DNA of 64,000 nucleotides from NCBI GenBank assembly GCA_905234985.1, contig CAJOJQ010000004.1, positions 1 through 64,000 on the forward strand, read 5' to 3'. Position numbers and translations under genes: made by a program. The notes under the pieces were generated by a model, which was given only the letters and a program-made list of their open reading frames with translations, had not been told where the DNA came from and ran no database searches. Of this stretch, positions 1 to 7,304 are shown piece by piece. The DNA is from an uncultured Christensenellaceae bacterium (GTDB taxonomy: Bacteria; Bacillota; Clostridia; Christensenellales; Aristaeellaceae). Position 1 is the first letter of the stretch; every line of letters begins with the position of its first letter.

Positions 1-276
1 TCTTTGATGGGGTTGAGCGGGGAGAGCGAAGTAGAAAGCCTTTGTTACTTTCGCGAAAGTAACGCAAAGGCACTTTTGACAGCCTGCGGCCATCAAAAGG
101 TGCTTTGCGCTCTCCCGAGGGGGAGGGGCGCTGCCCGTTGTCTGCGGACAACCCCCGCCAGGGCTGCCCTTTGAAAAGGGCACCCTGGACCCCGCGGAAA
201 CTTCCCGTGACGGTCCGTGTCGATGGTGACGGTGTTTTTGAGGCCCCATAAACACCGACGCGACCGTCACGCATCG
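1..276. repeat. Cluster of nested hairpins, left of the RepA-like gene
   Basis: No gene is visible here. An outer stem pairs 20-28 with 108-116 (GGGAGAGCG / CGCTCTCCC). Inside it are a hairpin at 38-71 containing the perfect palindrome GTTACTTTCGCGAAAGTAAC and an adjacent hairpin at 70-103 (CACTTTTGA / TCAAAAGGTG). A further hairpin lies at 158-188 (CCAGGG..TGCCCTTT / AAAGGGCA CCCTGG). It lies downstream of the minus-strand mobile-element genes. It could be termination or mRNA-end structure, part of the element's transfer or replication origin, or a dispersed repeat; the sequence does not decide. Confidence 0.6.
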
Positions 277-1461
277 TCACGCCGGCTGCTGCTTTTTCAA
301 ACATAAGCCGACCCTCCTTCCGAGATGCGTCCGCTTGTTCCAGTAATAGATGTTATATTCATTGAACAGGCGGGCAGCGTTGACATTCAGCTTCTGCGTC
401 AGCGCATTCGGCTTCATGTCAACGCCCAGATAATCACGCAGTTCCGTCGGCGATCCTGAGAATTCAGGGTGCTCGGGATGGATCACCTGGGCAATTTTCT
501 CCAGCAAAGGATCAGGCGGCGCTTTCCATAATTCCGTTTCTCTCCGTTCCAGATCCCAGCACAGTCGCTCTTCATTCCGTAAAAGATGCAGCTTCTGATC
601 GGGCTGATCACGGCCGGTAATTTCCAGTACAGCAGTGTTCGCGGTCCGCTTTTCCTTGCTCAGGATGAACGTTCCGTCAGCAGCTCCTGTCAGACCGTTG
701 GTGCCGGACACCATGTCGAAGCTGTCATCTGCATGCTGTTTCCTGGTGTGATGAACCAGCATCAGGCAGATTCCATAACGATCGGCAAACTGCTTTAGGA
801 ATGCAATCAACTGGTAATCATTGGCGTAATTGTATGTATCGCCGCACAATTCCCGGACCTTCTGCAGCGTGTCAATGATGACCAGTGAAGTATTCGGGTG
901 ATTTACCAGGTATCGGGAAAGCTGTTCGAGCAATCCGTTGCTGAGCGAATGCGCATCGATGGACATGAGCAGATGATCGCTTGTTTCAGTACCGAACATC
1001 CGATAAAGCCGCGCCTGAAGTCTCGCGTGATTATCTTCAAGAGAAAGATACAGCACATCCCCCTGTTGCACAGGGAACCCCCACAAAGGGGTCCCTGTGC
1101 TGACATGATAGGCAAGCTGCAACATGAGGAAGCTTTTTCCCAGCTTGGGGGCACCGGCAAAAAGATAGGTTCCGCGGTATAACAGTCCGTCGATGATCGG
1201 AGTCTTGCCGGTATAGATCCTTTCATACAGTTCGGTCATGGAGATGGTCGGAAGGAAGTACGGATTCATCATGTTCCGTTCCCTTTCTTCGATTTCCGCC
1301 ATCACCAGCTTGTCGAACTCTTCCTCCGTCATGGCCGGACCTTCGTCCTTGATATCCGACACAGATTGAGGTATACTGTTCGCGGTTAAGGGATTGATTG
1401 ACTGCCCGGCGTCTGCTGCAACAGGCGCGATTGGGGCGGTCATTCTTTCATTATTCTCCAT
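277..1461 (-). CDS. RepA-like hexameric ATPase/helicase of a mobile element (AAA_25 type)
   Basis: 394 aa. The core is a RecA-fold ATPase: Walker A GAPKLGKSF at about residues 102-110, Walker B-like LVIIDTLQKV at about 194-203, and the downstream LMLVHHTRK box typical of RepA/AAA_25 proteins. The N-terminal 60 residues are low-complexity and the C-terminal 80 look like a small DNA-binding extension. Proteins of this kind act as replicative helicase or initiation ATPases of plasmids and integrative elements. The start is ATG, preceded by AAGGAGG at good spacing, and overlaps the end of the MobC-like gene by 11 bp, so the two are probably translated from one mRNA with the integrase. Family assignment is good; the exact role in replication or mobilization is inferred. 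Confidence 0.8.
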   Translation of the reverse strand: MENNERMTAPIAPVAADAGQSINPLTANSIPQSVSDIKDEGPAMTEEEFDKLVMAEIEERERNMMNPYFLPTISMTELYERIYTGKTPIIDGLLYRGTYLFAGAPKLGKSFLMLQLAYHVSTGTPLWGFPVQQGDVLYLSLEDNHARLQARLYRMFGTETSDHLLMSIDAHSLSNGLLEQLSRYLVNHPNTSLVIIDTLQKVRELCGDTYNYANDYQLIAFLKQFADRYGICLMLVHHTRKQHADDSFDMVSGTNGLTGAADGTFILSKEKRTANTAVLEITGRDQPDQKLHLLRNEERLCWDLERRETELWKAPPDPLLEKIAQVIHPEHPEFSGSPTELRDYLGVDMKPNALTQKLNVNAARLFNEYNIYYWNKRTHLGRRVGLCLKKQQPA

Positions 1462-1783
1462 AGTTTTCCTCCTTCATCCCTTCAAGGGTAATGGTAATCA
1501 GATTGATGGTTTCCAGGAGTTCATCCCGGATGTCGCCGACTTTTTCAAGCCGCTTCAGTTCGGCCAGTACGGCCGCGAGCTGATCCTTCAGAGCCTTATA
1601 TACCCTGGGATTGCCCTGCACAACGATATCCCGCTGCATGCACCGGCGGTAACAGTATTCCTGCTTGGGAAGACCGGACAGCGCAACGGCAATGTTGAGC
1701 TGTTCACTTTCTTCCGGAGAAACTCTGAATCCGACCGTGATGCGCCGCCAACGGTTGCGCTGATCTCGAATCTTAACCGACAT
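1451..1783 (-). CDS. MobC-like plasmid mobilization (relaxosome accessory) protein
   Basis: 110 aa, small and charged. The N-terminal segment RRITVGFRVSPEESEQLN fits a ribbon-helix-helix DNA-binding fold, followed by a helical region and the QRDIVVQGNPRVYKAL block that recurs in clostridial mobilization proteins. Such proteins bind near oriT and help the relaxase; no relaxase is present in the window, so it would lie to the left or be supplied in trans. It overlaps the integrase stop by 11 bp upstream and the RepA-like start by 11 bp downstream, a tightly coupled int-mobC-rep order seen in integrative mobilizable elements. The function comes from family resemblance and context. Confidence 0.7.
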   Translation of the reverse strand: MSVKIRDQRNRWRRITVGFRVSPEESEQLNIAVALSGLPKQEYCYRRCMQRDIVVQGNPRVYKALKDQLAAVLAELKRLEKVGDIRDELLETINLITITLEGMKEENYGE

Positions 1784-2825
1784 GGGCTTTCACCTCCCGC
1801 AGGTCATCCAGAGACTTGACAATGAGTGTAATCTCAATCGTTTCATGGCCCAGGCGGTCACCGATTGCCACTGCGGAGTATCCCAGATCGATCAGCAGGG
1901 ATACATGACTGTGACGAAGGTCGTGAATTCGAATCCGTTTTACGCCGGCAGCTGCAGATCCGCGGTTCATCTCATGATGCAGGTAATCCTTGGTGAAGGC
2001 AAAGATCCGGTCTTTGGGGCCGATCTTGTACAGGCGGCGGATATAGTCCCGCATCTCTTCCACCAGGAATTCCGGCATCTGTACGACGCGGTTGCTCTTG
2101 GGTGTTTTCGGATCAGTGATCACATCACGACGGTTCATGCGCTGGTAGGATTTATTGATCCGTACGGTTCCCTTGTCGAAGTCAAAGTCTTCCAGCGTCA
2201 GGGCCAGGAGCTCTCCTTCGCGGATACCTGTCCAGTACAGCATCTCGAAGGCGTAGAAGGAGCGGGGCTTGCACATCATCGCTTCGATGAACTTTTCGAA
2301 CTCCTCCTGAGACCAGATCAGCATTTCCCGGTACTGGGACTTTCCCATGTTCCCCACCTTCGCCGCCGGATTCTGCTTCAGATTGTAGAAGCGGACGGCG
2401 TGATTGAAGACTGCGCTGAGCTGATTGTGCAGCGTCTTCAGATAAACGGGGGAGTAGGGCTTGTCGTTTTCATCCCGATGATTGATCATCTCGTTCTGCC
2501 AGGCTATTACGTCCTTGGGAGAGATATCACTCATCTTGCGCCGGCTGAAATACGGCAGGATTTTCGTCCGGAGGATATGCTCCTTGGTGTGCCAGGTATT
2601 CTCCTTGACACGGAGTTTCATATCCTCCGAGTAGAGGTCGAGGAAGCTGCTGAAGGTCATGGTGAGATTGGATTCGACCTTGTTCAGCTGCTCCCGTTCC
2701 CAGAGCTGGGCTTCGCGTTTGGTTCCGAAACCGCGCTTCTGGGACTGTCTTCGCTCGCCTTGAAAATCGGTATACCGATAGACGGCGCGCCAGGTATTGG
2801 TTGCCTTATCCTTATAGACTGCCAT
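1773..2825 (-). CDS. Tyrosine site-specific integrase, apparently lacking the catalytic tyrosine
   Basis: 350 aa phage-type integrase: N-terminal arm-binding domain (about 1-60), core-binding SAM-like domain (about 60-165) and catalytic domain. The catalytic Arg (TGIREGELLAL), the beta-hairpin Lys (DPKTPKSNR), the HDLRH His/Arg pair and the LGHE His are all present. After LGHETIEITL, where relatives continue into a segment carrying the nucleophilic Tyr (N-T-Y-x-H-L-type), this protein reads IVKSLDDLREVKAHVG and stops without any Tyr. An in-frame deletion of the nucleophile segment is the simplest reading, and the protein is somewhat short for the Tn916-like family. It should be unable to cleave DNA. 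It lies downstream of xis and is coupled to mobC. Family very sure; inactivity inferred. Confidence 0.88.
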   Translation of the reverse strand: MAVYKDKATNTWRAVYRYTDFQGERRQSQKRGFGTKREAQLWEREQLNKVESNLTMTFSSFLDLYSEDMKLRVKENTWHTKEHILRTKILPYFSRRKMSDISPKDVIAWQNEMINHRDENDKPYSPVYLKTLHNQLSAVFNHAVRFYNLKQNPAAKVGNMGKSQYREMLIWSQEEFEKFIEAMMCKPRSFYAFEMLYWTGIREGELLALTLEDFDFDKGTVRINKSYQRMNRRDVITDPKTPKSNRVVQMPEFLVEEMRDYIRRLYKIGPKDRIFAFTKDYLHHEMNRGSAAAGVKRIRIHDLRHSHVSLLIDLGYSAVAIGDRLGHETIEITLIVKSLDDLREVKAHVG

Positions 2826-2828
2826 AGG

Positions 2829-3032
2829 TTAAACACCTTCCTTTCCTTTCGTAGCGGGCTGGTAATAGAGCCGCTCGTTGAAATACTGCCGGTTTACACG
2901 GCCGGGAATCGTAATCATTCCCTTTTTCTCCAGTTCCTCGTTGAGCTTCCGGATCAGCTTGTATCCGTAGGACGGGGATACATTCAGCTCCTTGGCTACT
3001 TCCTGAACCGTCATGAAACTGTTGGTTTCCAC
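2829..3032 (-). CDS. Excisionase-like winged-HTH protein
   Basis: 67 aa with a MerR/excisionase-type helix-turn-helix (MTVQEVAKELNVSPSYGYK, residues 7-25) followed by a basic wing with PGRVNRQYF. Proteins of this size directly upstream of a tyrosine integrase act as recombination directionality factors or local regulators. The start is a GTG at 3032-3030 placed behind AAAGGAGGTG. It ends 3 bp before the integrase start, so both are one transcription unit. A small DNA-binding regulator rather than a true Xis remains possible. Confidence 0.72.
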   Translation of the reverse strand: METNSFMTVQEVAKELNVSPSYGYKLIRKLNEELEKKGMITIPGRVNRQYFNERLYYQPATKGKEGV

Positions 3033-3101
3033 TGGACTTCACCTCCTTTCCTCGTGGGATTCAATCTCACCAAACCTAAACAAAATCGTTTAAGTATGTC
3101 C

Positions 3102-3130
3102 ATGATACTAAACAGAAAAGTTTATGTCAA
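3102..3130 (-). promoter_or_regulatory. Sigma-A promoter of the xis-int-mobC-rep operon
   Basis: On the minus strand TTGACA (3130-3125), a 17-base spacer, and TATCAT (3107-3102). It points at the xis gene starting at 3032 and is divergent from the HTH-gene promoter. Confidence 0.7.
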
Positions 3131-3173
3131 GAGGTTTTGAAGAAAATAATAAATATTTTTGTTTAAGTTATTC

Positions 3174-3202
3174 TTGAAAGCACTAAGCATATATGCTATA
3201 CT
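3174..3202 (+). promoter_or_regulatory. Promoter of the HTH regulator with embedded palindrome
   Basis: TTGAAA (3174-3179), a 17-base spacer and TATACT (3197-3202). The perfect palindrome AGCATATATGCT (3186-3197) sits in the spacer and just enters the -10 box, a natural operator position for the adjacent HTH regulator. Confidence 0.65.
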
Positions 3203-3235
3203 TGTTTCATCAGGAAACATAAGGAGGCTTTCAGA

Positions 3236-3708
3236 ATGGCTATTGGTGAGAGAATCCGCTTTATCCGCAATCTGCGCGGGATGACCCAGAAGTACCTTGG
3301 TATAAAGGCAGGGCTGCGCAGTACGAAGCCGGAACCAGAACGCCCAAAGAGGATTTGACACAATCCCTGGCAAATGCGCTGGGCGTTTCCCCTCTGGCGC
3401 TGAACACGCCGGACATAGACAGCTATCTGGGACTGATGCATACGCTGTTCACATTGGAAGACCGGTATGGACTGACCATCGAGACTAGGGACGGGGAAGT
3501 GCTTTTCCGTGTTGATCCCAGAAAAGGGAAGGAAGCTGCCAGACTGAATGAAATGGTGTATTCCTGGGCACCGATGATGGAGAAGTACCGTGCAGGTGAA
3601 ATCAGCAAGGAAGAATACGATAACTGGCGCTACAACTACCCACGGGATGACAAGTCTCAGATTTGGGCGCGGGTTCCCAATGCCAAACTGATGGAAGATA
3701 TGACGTGA
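3236..3708 (+). pseudogene. XRE-type HTH regulator of the element, disrupted by a deletion and frameshift
   Basis: From the ATG at 3236, behind AAGGAGG, the frame reads MAIGERIRFIRNLRGMTQKYLG and then hits TGA at 3356-3358. From about 3312 a second frame continues as AAQYEAGTRTPKEDLTQSLA to the stop at 3708. The second part carries the rest of the HTH and the IDSYLGLMHTLF, YGLTIETRDGEV and EEYDNWRYNYP blocks seen in the small regulators of clostridial integrative elements. Relatives have about ten more residues between the two parts, so roughly 28 nt are missing and the frame is broken. The 3' frame could still give a fragment from TTG at 3355. It lies divergent from xis, as expected for the element's repressor. 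Confidence 0.75.
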
Positions 3709-3742
3709 TAGCATTCTGAATGACCTCCTTTGAGAACATATG

Positions 3743-3783
3743 AAAAGGGCCAACTGACTTCAGAAAATCAGTTAGCCCTTTTT
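3743..3783. terminator. Bidirectional intrinsic terminator
   Basis: AAAAGGGC..AACTGA (from 3743) pairs with TCAGTT..GCCCTTTT ending near 3783, with T-runs on both strands. It follows the broken HTH gene on the plus strand and could also stop minus-strand transcription leaving guaA. Confidence 0.75.
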
Positions 3784-3819
3784 CCGTTATTCTATGGAGT
3801 TCAATCAGTTTTATCAGAT

Positions 3820-3911
3820 GTTGCCAAATCGTTGCCAAACGCCCTTTTTCAGTTTCAACTTTCCTTTGTTTTCAAGGGCTACAGCCGATTCGGCTCTTAT
3901 TCCCACTCGAT
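3820..3911. other. Probable right end of the integrative element at the guaA 3' end (att region)
   Basis: Two direct repeats GTTGCCAAA lie at 3820-3828 and 3831-3839, 11 bp apart (one helical turn), as expected of integrase arm-type sites. About 60 bp further on is the guaA stop codon and last codons (3897 onward), a known integration target for genomic islands in bacteria. The sequence changes from lower-GC element to GC-rich chromosome here. The other att copy must lie left of the window, so the core repeat cannot be confirmed. Confidence 0.5.
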
Positions 3912-5441
3912 GCTGGCCGGGGGTTTGGTCGTCACGTCCAGGACCACGCGGCTGGCGTGGGGCACTTCGTTGACGATGCGGGCGGAGACCGTGGCGAGCA
4001 GGTCATAGGGGAGACGCGCCCAGTCGGCGGTCATGAAATCGTCGGTGGTGACGGCGCGGAGGGCGATAGTGTAATCGTAGGTGCGCTCGTCGCCCATGAC
4101 GCCCACGCTGTGCACGCCGGTCAAAACGGTGAAGTATTGGTTTACCTGGCGGTCCAGGCCCGCCTTGGCGATTTCCTCCCGGAAAATGGCGTCGCTTTCA
4201 CGCACGATGCTTACTTTTTCGGGCGAGACCTCGCCGATGACGCGGATGGACAGGCCGGGGCCGGGGAAAGGCTGCCGCCAGACGAGCTCTCGGGGCAGAC
4301 CCAGGGCTTCGCCCAAGGCGCGCACCTCGTCCTTAAAGAGCATGCGCAGGGGTTCGATCAATTCCGTAAAGCCCAATTCCTTGGGCAGGCCGCCCACGTT
4401 GTGGTGGCTTTTAATGACGGCGGCGTTGGTGCCCTGGCCGCTTTCGATCACGTCCGGGTAGATGGTGCCTTGTGCGAAATAATCCAGTTTGCCCAGTTTG
4501 GCCGCTTCCTCCCGGAAGACTTCAATGAAGTCCCGTCCGATGATGTGGCGCTTTTCCTCCGGTTCGGTAACGCCCTTTAGGTCGGCAAAGAATTTAGCCG
4601 CCGCGTCGGCGCGGACGAAGCGCACCGGGAACAGGTGACTGAACACGTGGCACACCTGCTCGCTTTCGCCCTTGCGGAGCAAGCCGTGATCCACGAACAC
4701 GCAGGTGAGGCGCTTGCCGATGGCGCGGTAGATCAGCGCCGCCGCCACGGAGGAATCCACGCCGCCGGACAGGGCCAGAAGGACCGTTCCGGTCTCTCCT
4801 GTCACTTCCCGAATCTGCTTGACAGCCGTTTCCGCGTAGGCGTCCATGGTCCAATCGCCCACACAGCCGCAGATATCATACAGGAAATTGCGGATCAGGC
4901 GCTTGCCCTCGTCGGTGTGGGTCACTTCGGGGTGGAACTGCACGCCGTAAATCCGTTTATCCTCGTTGATCATGGCAGCCACGGGGCAATTGTCCGTTTC
5001 CGCGACGGCATGGAAACCGGGCGGGCACTGCACCACCTGCCAGGTGTGGCTCATCCAGCAAGAGGAGGCGGCGCTCATACCGGCAAGCAGGCCCGCCTGC
5101 TCCTTCATGCGCACGGTGACGCGGCCATATTCCCGCTCCTGGGCCTTTTGTACTTTGCCGCCCAGCAGATGGGCGGTCAGCTGCATGCCGTAGCAAATGC
5201 CCAACACAGGCACGCCCAAATTATAAACCGCGGGGCTGATAAGGGGCGCGTCCGGGTCGCATACGCTGGACGGTCCGCCGGACAGGATGATTCCAACCGG
5301 CTTGCGCTGTTTGATTTCCTCCGCGGGAATGCTCCAGGGCACCACTTCCGAAAAGACGCGGTTTTCCCGCACCCGCCGGGCGATCAATTGGGTATACTGC
5401 CCGCCGAAATCCAGGATGACGATTTTCTGATGGCCGGACAT
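3897..5441 (-). CDS. guaA: GMP synthase (glutamine-hydrolysing)
   Basis: 514 aa. Converts XMP to GMP with glutamine and ATP. Domains in order: class I glutamine amidotransferase (about 1-190) with nucleophile Cys in GICYGMQ and the catalytic His-Glu in [12 protein letters not shown]-pyrophosphatase (about 200-385) with P-loop [11 protein letters not shown]; dimerization domain ending KPPASIEWE. Length is normal. I place the start at the ATG at 5441, which directly precedes the conserved [15 protein letters not shown] and has AAAGGAGG upstream; a longer in-frame start at 5471 lacks support. It follows the XRE membrane-protein gene by 41 bp on the same strand. Its 3' end is the likely integration site of the mobile element. 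Confidence 0.98.
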   Translation of the reverse strand: MSGHQKIVILDFGGQYTQLIARRVRENRVFSEVVPWSIPAEEIKQRKPVGIILSGGPSSVCDPDAPLISPAVYNLGVPVLGICYGMQLTAHLLGGKVQKAQEREYGRVTVRMKEQAGLLAGMSAASSCWMSHTWQVVQCPPGFHAVAETDNCPVAAMINEDKRIYGVQFHPEVTHTDEGKRLIRNFLYDICGCVGDWTMDAYAETAVKQIREVTGETGTVLLALSGGVDSSVAAALIYRAIGKRLTCVFVDHGLLRKGESEQVCHVFSHLFPVRFVRADAAAKFFADLKGVTEPEEKRHIIGRDFIEVFREEAAKLGKLDYFAQGTIYPDVIESGQGTNAAVIKSHHNVGGLPKELGFTELIEPLRMLFKDEVRALGEALGLPRELVWRQPFPGPGLSIRVIGEVSPEKVSIVRESDAIFREEIAKAGLDRQVNQYFTVLTGVHSVGVMGDERTYDYTIALRAVTTDDFMTADWARLPYDLLATVSARIVNEVPHASRVVLDVTTKPPASIEWE

Positions 5442-5482
5442 GAGGCCGCCTCCTTTGCTGCGCGCTGACAAAATAACAATGA

Positions 5483-6079
5483 TTATTTCGCCTTGAGAGC
5501 CAAAAAACCTTTAATGACCAATGCCGCGAAACAGATGAGGCCCGGGTAAGGCTGCCGGGTCAAAAGAAACACGGCGGAACATGCGATGGACAAAAGCATG
5601 CCCGCTGTGATTCCGTGTCGGCTCCAGACCGGTTTATCCAATCTGCTGATGACGATTGCGCAAATACCCTGTAAAACCGTCAGGCAGAGAACGATCAGGA
5701 AGACCGCCTTGATCCAGGGACTCACGCCGGTTAAACCAAACAGGGATACGGCGGAACCCGCCCCATTGCCGAAAACCGGGATGAACAGCAGGACCGCCAT
5801 AAATACGTCCAGCGCGCCGCAGAGGAAGGAGAGATATTTGCCGATGAACTCCTTCTTTTCGTTTTCCGCCGCGGAAATGATTTCCTCCGAACAGATCAGC
5901 TCGTCGATTTTTACGGAAAAGAACCGGGACAGCTCTTTCAGCGAGTCAATGTTGGGGTAGCCCCTGCCGGATTCCCATTTTGAAACGGCGGTTCTGGAAA
6001 CAAAAAGCGCCTCCGCCAGTTCTTCCTGGGTAAGCCCTCGGCTTTTCCGCAATTGCTGCAGCTTTTCATTGAATTCCAT
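5483..6079 (-). CDS. XRE-family HTH protein with C-terminal membrane segments
   Basis: 198 aa. Residues 6-60 are a Cro/C1-type helix-turn-helix ([34 protein letters not shown] split by the usual turn), followed by a short linker and about four hydrophobic segments (about 83-105, 118-140, 150-168, 175-195). Such membrane-anchored XRE proteins are common in Firmicutes and their ligands are mostly unknown. The gene overlaps the PAP2 gene by 14 bp, so these two are translationally coupled and may be cotranscribed with guaA downstream. A role in sensing envelope state beside the PAP2 enzyme is conceivable but not shown. Confidence 0.8.
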   Translation of the reverse strand: MEFNEKLQQLRKSRGLTQEELAEALFVSRTAVSKWESGRGYPNIDSLKELSRFFSVKIDELICSEEIISAAENEKKEFIGKYLSFLCGALDVFMAVLLFIPVFGNGAGSAVSLFGLTGVSPWIKAVFLIVLCLTVLQGICAIVISRLDKPVWSRHGITAGMLLSIACSAVFLLTRQPYPGLICFAALVIKGFLALKAK

Positions 6080-6749
6080 TTGTTTCCTCCTTGCGCCGCG
6101 CCGTTGCGATGCATACGGAAGCCCGATACAGGTTGAACAGCCCTCCGCTTAACAATACGGAACCGACGATATCCGTAGCCCAATGGACGCCCGCAATCAG
6201 TCTTCCCAGCACCATGAACGCCGAAAACAGAAGGCTAAAGGCGTTTGCGGCGCGCCGAAGCGTGGGGTTTTTACAACGCCGATTCATTTGCAGCGTCAGC
6301 GTCGGCATCACGCTCAGCACCAGCAGGGTGGTGGAGGAAGGATAGGAAGCCTCCAAAATCCCTTCGATCAGCACCGGCCGGAAATTGATCGGGACCATCT
6401 CGAAAAACAGATAGCCGAAGATGACCAGAAGATAATAGACGCCTAAGAGAAGAATGTCCCCATCGACCCGCAGGACGTGTTTCCGCTTGATCCACTGGGA
6501 AAGCCCGAGGCTTCCAAAGCACATGCAAATGAAAATGGGCACAAGCCCAAGCCAGTCCGTCACCGTGTAGAGCGTCATATGCACGCCCGTCATCCGGTGA
6601 AACCAACCGTTGAAGGCCGCAAAGCCCACCGCCGTGACCTTTGGCCCGATGGCCTGAACGTCCACGGTCTGGATCAGGATCGTCCATCCGATGAAGGCGG
6701 CCAGCAGTACCGTGCCGCTCAGCAGTCCTCTTTTTTCTTTTTCTTTCAT
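6066..6749 (-). CDS. PAP2-superfamily membrane phosphatase
   Basis: 227 aa with about six predicted transmembrane helices. The three-part PAP2 signature is recognisable though divergent: an Arg-Pro in INFRPVLIEG, a PSSTT in place of PSGH, and GRLIAGVHWATDIVG matching the S-R-x5-H-x3-D block with catalytic His and Asp. Family members dephosphorylate lipid phosphates such as undecaprenyl pyrophosphate or phosphatidic acid. Replacement of Gly-His by Ser-Thr in the second motif removes the usual general-acid His, so activity may be altered. It overlaps the XRE gene. Its ribosome binding site lies in a long hairpin (6754-6802). Confidence 0.8.
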   Translation of the reverse strand: MKEKEKRGLLSGTVLLAAFIGWTILIQTVDVQAIGPKVTAVGFAAFNGWFHRMTGVHMTLYTVTDWLGLVPIFICMCFGSLGLSQWIKRKHVLRVDGDILLLGVYYLLVIFGYLFFEMVPINFRPVLIEGILEASYPSSTTLLVLSVMPTLTLQMNRRCKNPTLRRAANAFSLLFSAFMVLGRLIAGVHWATDIVGSVLLSGGLFNLYRASVCIATARRKEETNGIQ

Positions 6750-6753
6750 TTTT

Positions 6754-6802
6754 CCTCTGTCCTTTCATTTTGTGCCCAAGGCCAAAATGAAAGTAACAGA
6801 GG
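6754..6802 (-). promoter_or_regulatory. Hairpin enclosing the PAP2 Shine-Dalgarno
   Basis: CCTCTGTccTTTCATTTTG (from 6754) pairs with CAAAATGAAAGtaACAGAGG (to 6802), about 17 paired bases around a 10-base loop. On the minus-strand transcript its 3' arm contains AGAGGA, the only ribosome binding site for the PAP2 ATG at 6749. Translation may therefore be gated by opening of this stem. There is no T-run, so it is not a terminator. Confidence 0.6.
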
Positions 6803-6898
6803 TTCATGAAAACGTAAAGAAACGGGCTGTCACAACGGTGATACGATTCGTGTCATCCGGGAAAAATGTTGAATTATCCAGGGTTGCGTCCGCGCGTT

Positions 6899-7291
6899 TT
6901 ATTTGACCATCGCCCGGCCGTTCACCGTTTCAAAGCCGAATTTGGCGTACAGGCCATGGGCGTCCCTGGTGAGCAGCAGGCCCCGAAGCCCAGCGTATTC
7001 GGGCCGGGATTCGATATGCGCGATCAGCGCCGTGCCCAACCCCCTGCCTCGATAATCCGCGTCGATGATCACATCGCACAGATAATAGGTGGTGGCGCAA
7101 TCGGTGATGACTCGGGCAAAGCCTACGAGTTTTTGTTCATCTTCCAACCAGACGCCGTAGCAGGCTGAATGACGCAGGGACGCTTCGATCTTCTCCACCG
7201 GACGCTGACCGGCCCAATAGGTCGTTCTGAGCAACCGCACGACGTCAGTCAGGCGCATGCTTTCCGCGCCTTCGAGAATTTTGTAATGCAT
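6899..7291 (-). CDS. GNAT-family N-acetyltransferase
   Basis: 130 aa. The acetyl-CoA binding motif A is clear: DVIIDADYRGRGLGTALI, with the R-G-R-G-L-G-T loop, followed by a typical beta-strand and the YAKFGFE block near the C-terminus. The substrate is unknown. The start at 7291 (MHYKILEG) is chosen because GGAAAG lies just upstream and the earlier in-frame codons run into asnB. It begins 13 bp after the asnB stop on the same strand and is probably cotranscribed with it under the same T-box leader. Confidence 0.85.
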   Translation of the reverse strand: MHYKILEGAESMRLTDVVRLLRTTYWAGQRPVEKIEASLRHSACYGVWLEDEQKLVGFARVITDCATTYYLCDVIIDADYRGRGLGTALIAHIESRPEYAGLRGLLLTRDAHGLYAKFGFETVNGRAMVK

Positions 7292-7304
7292 ACACAGCTT
7301 TCCT

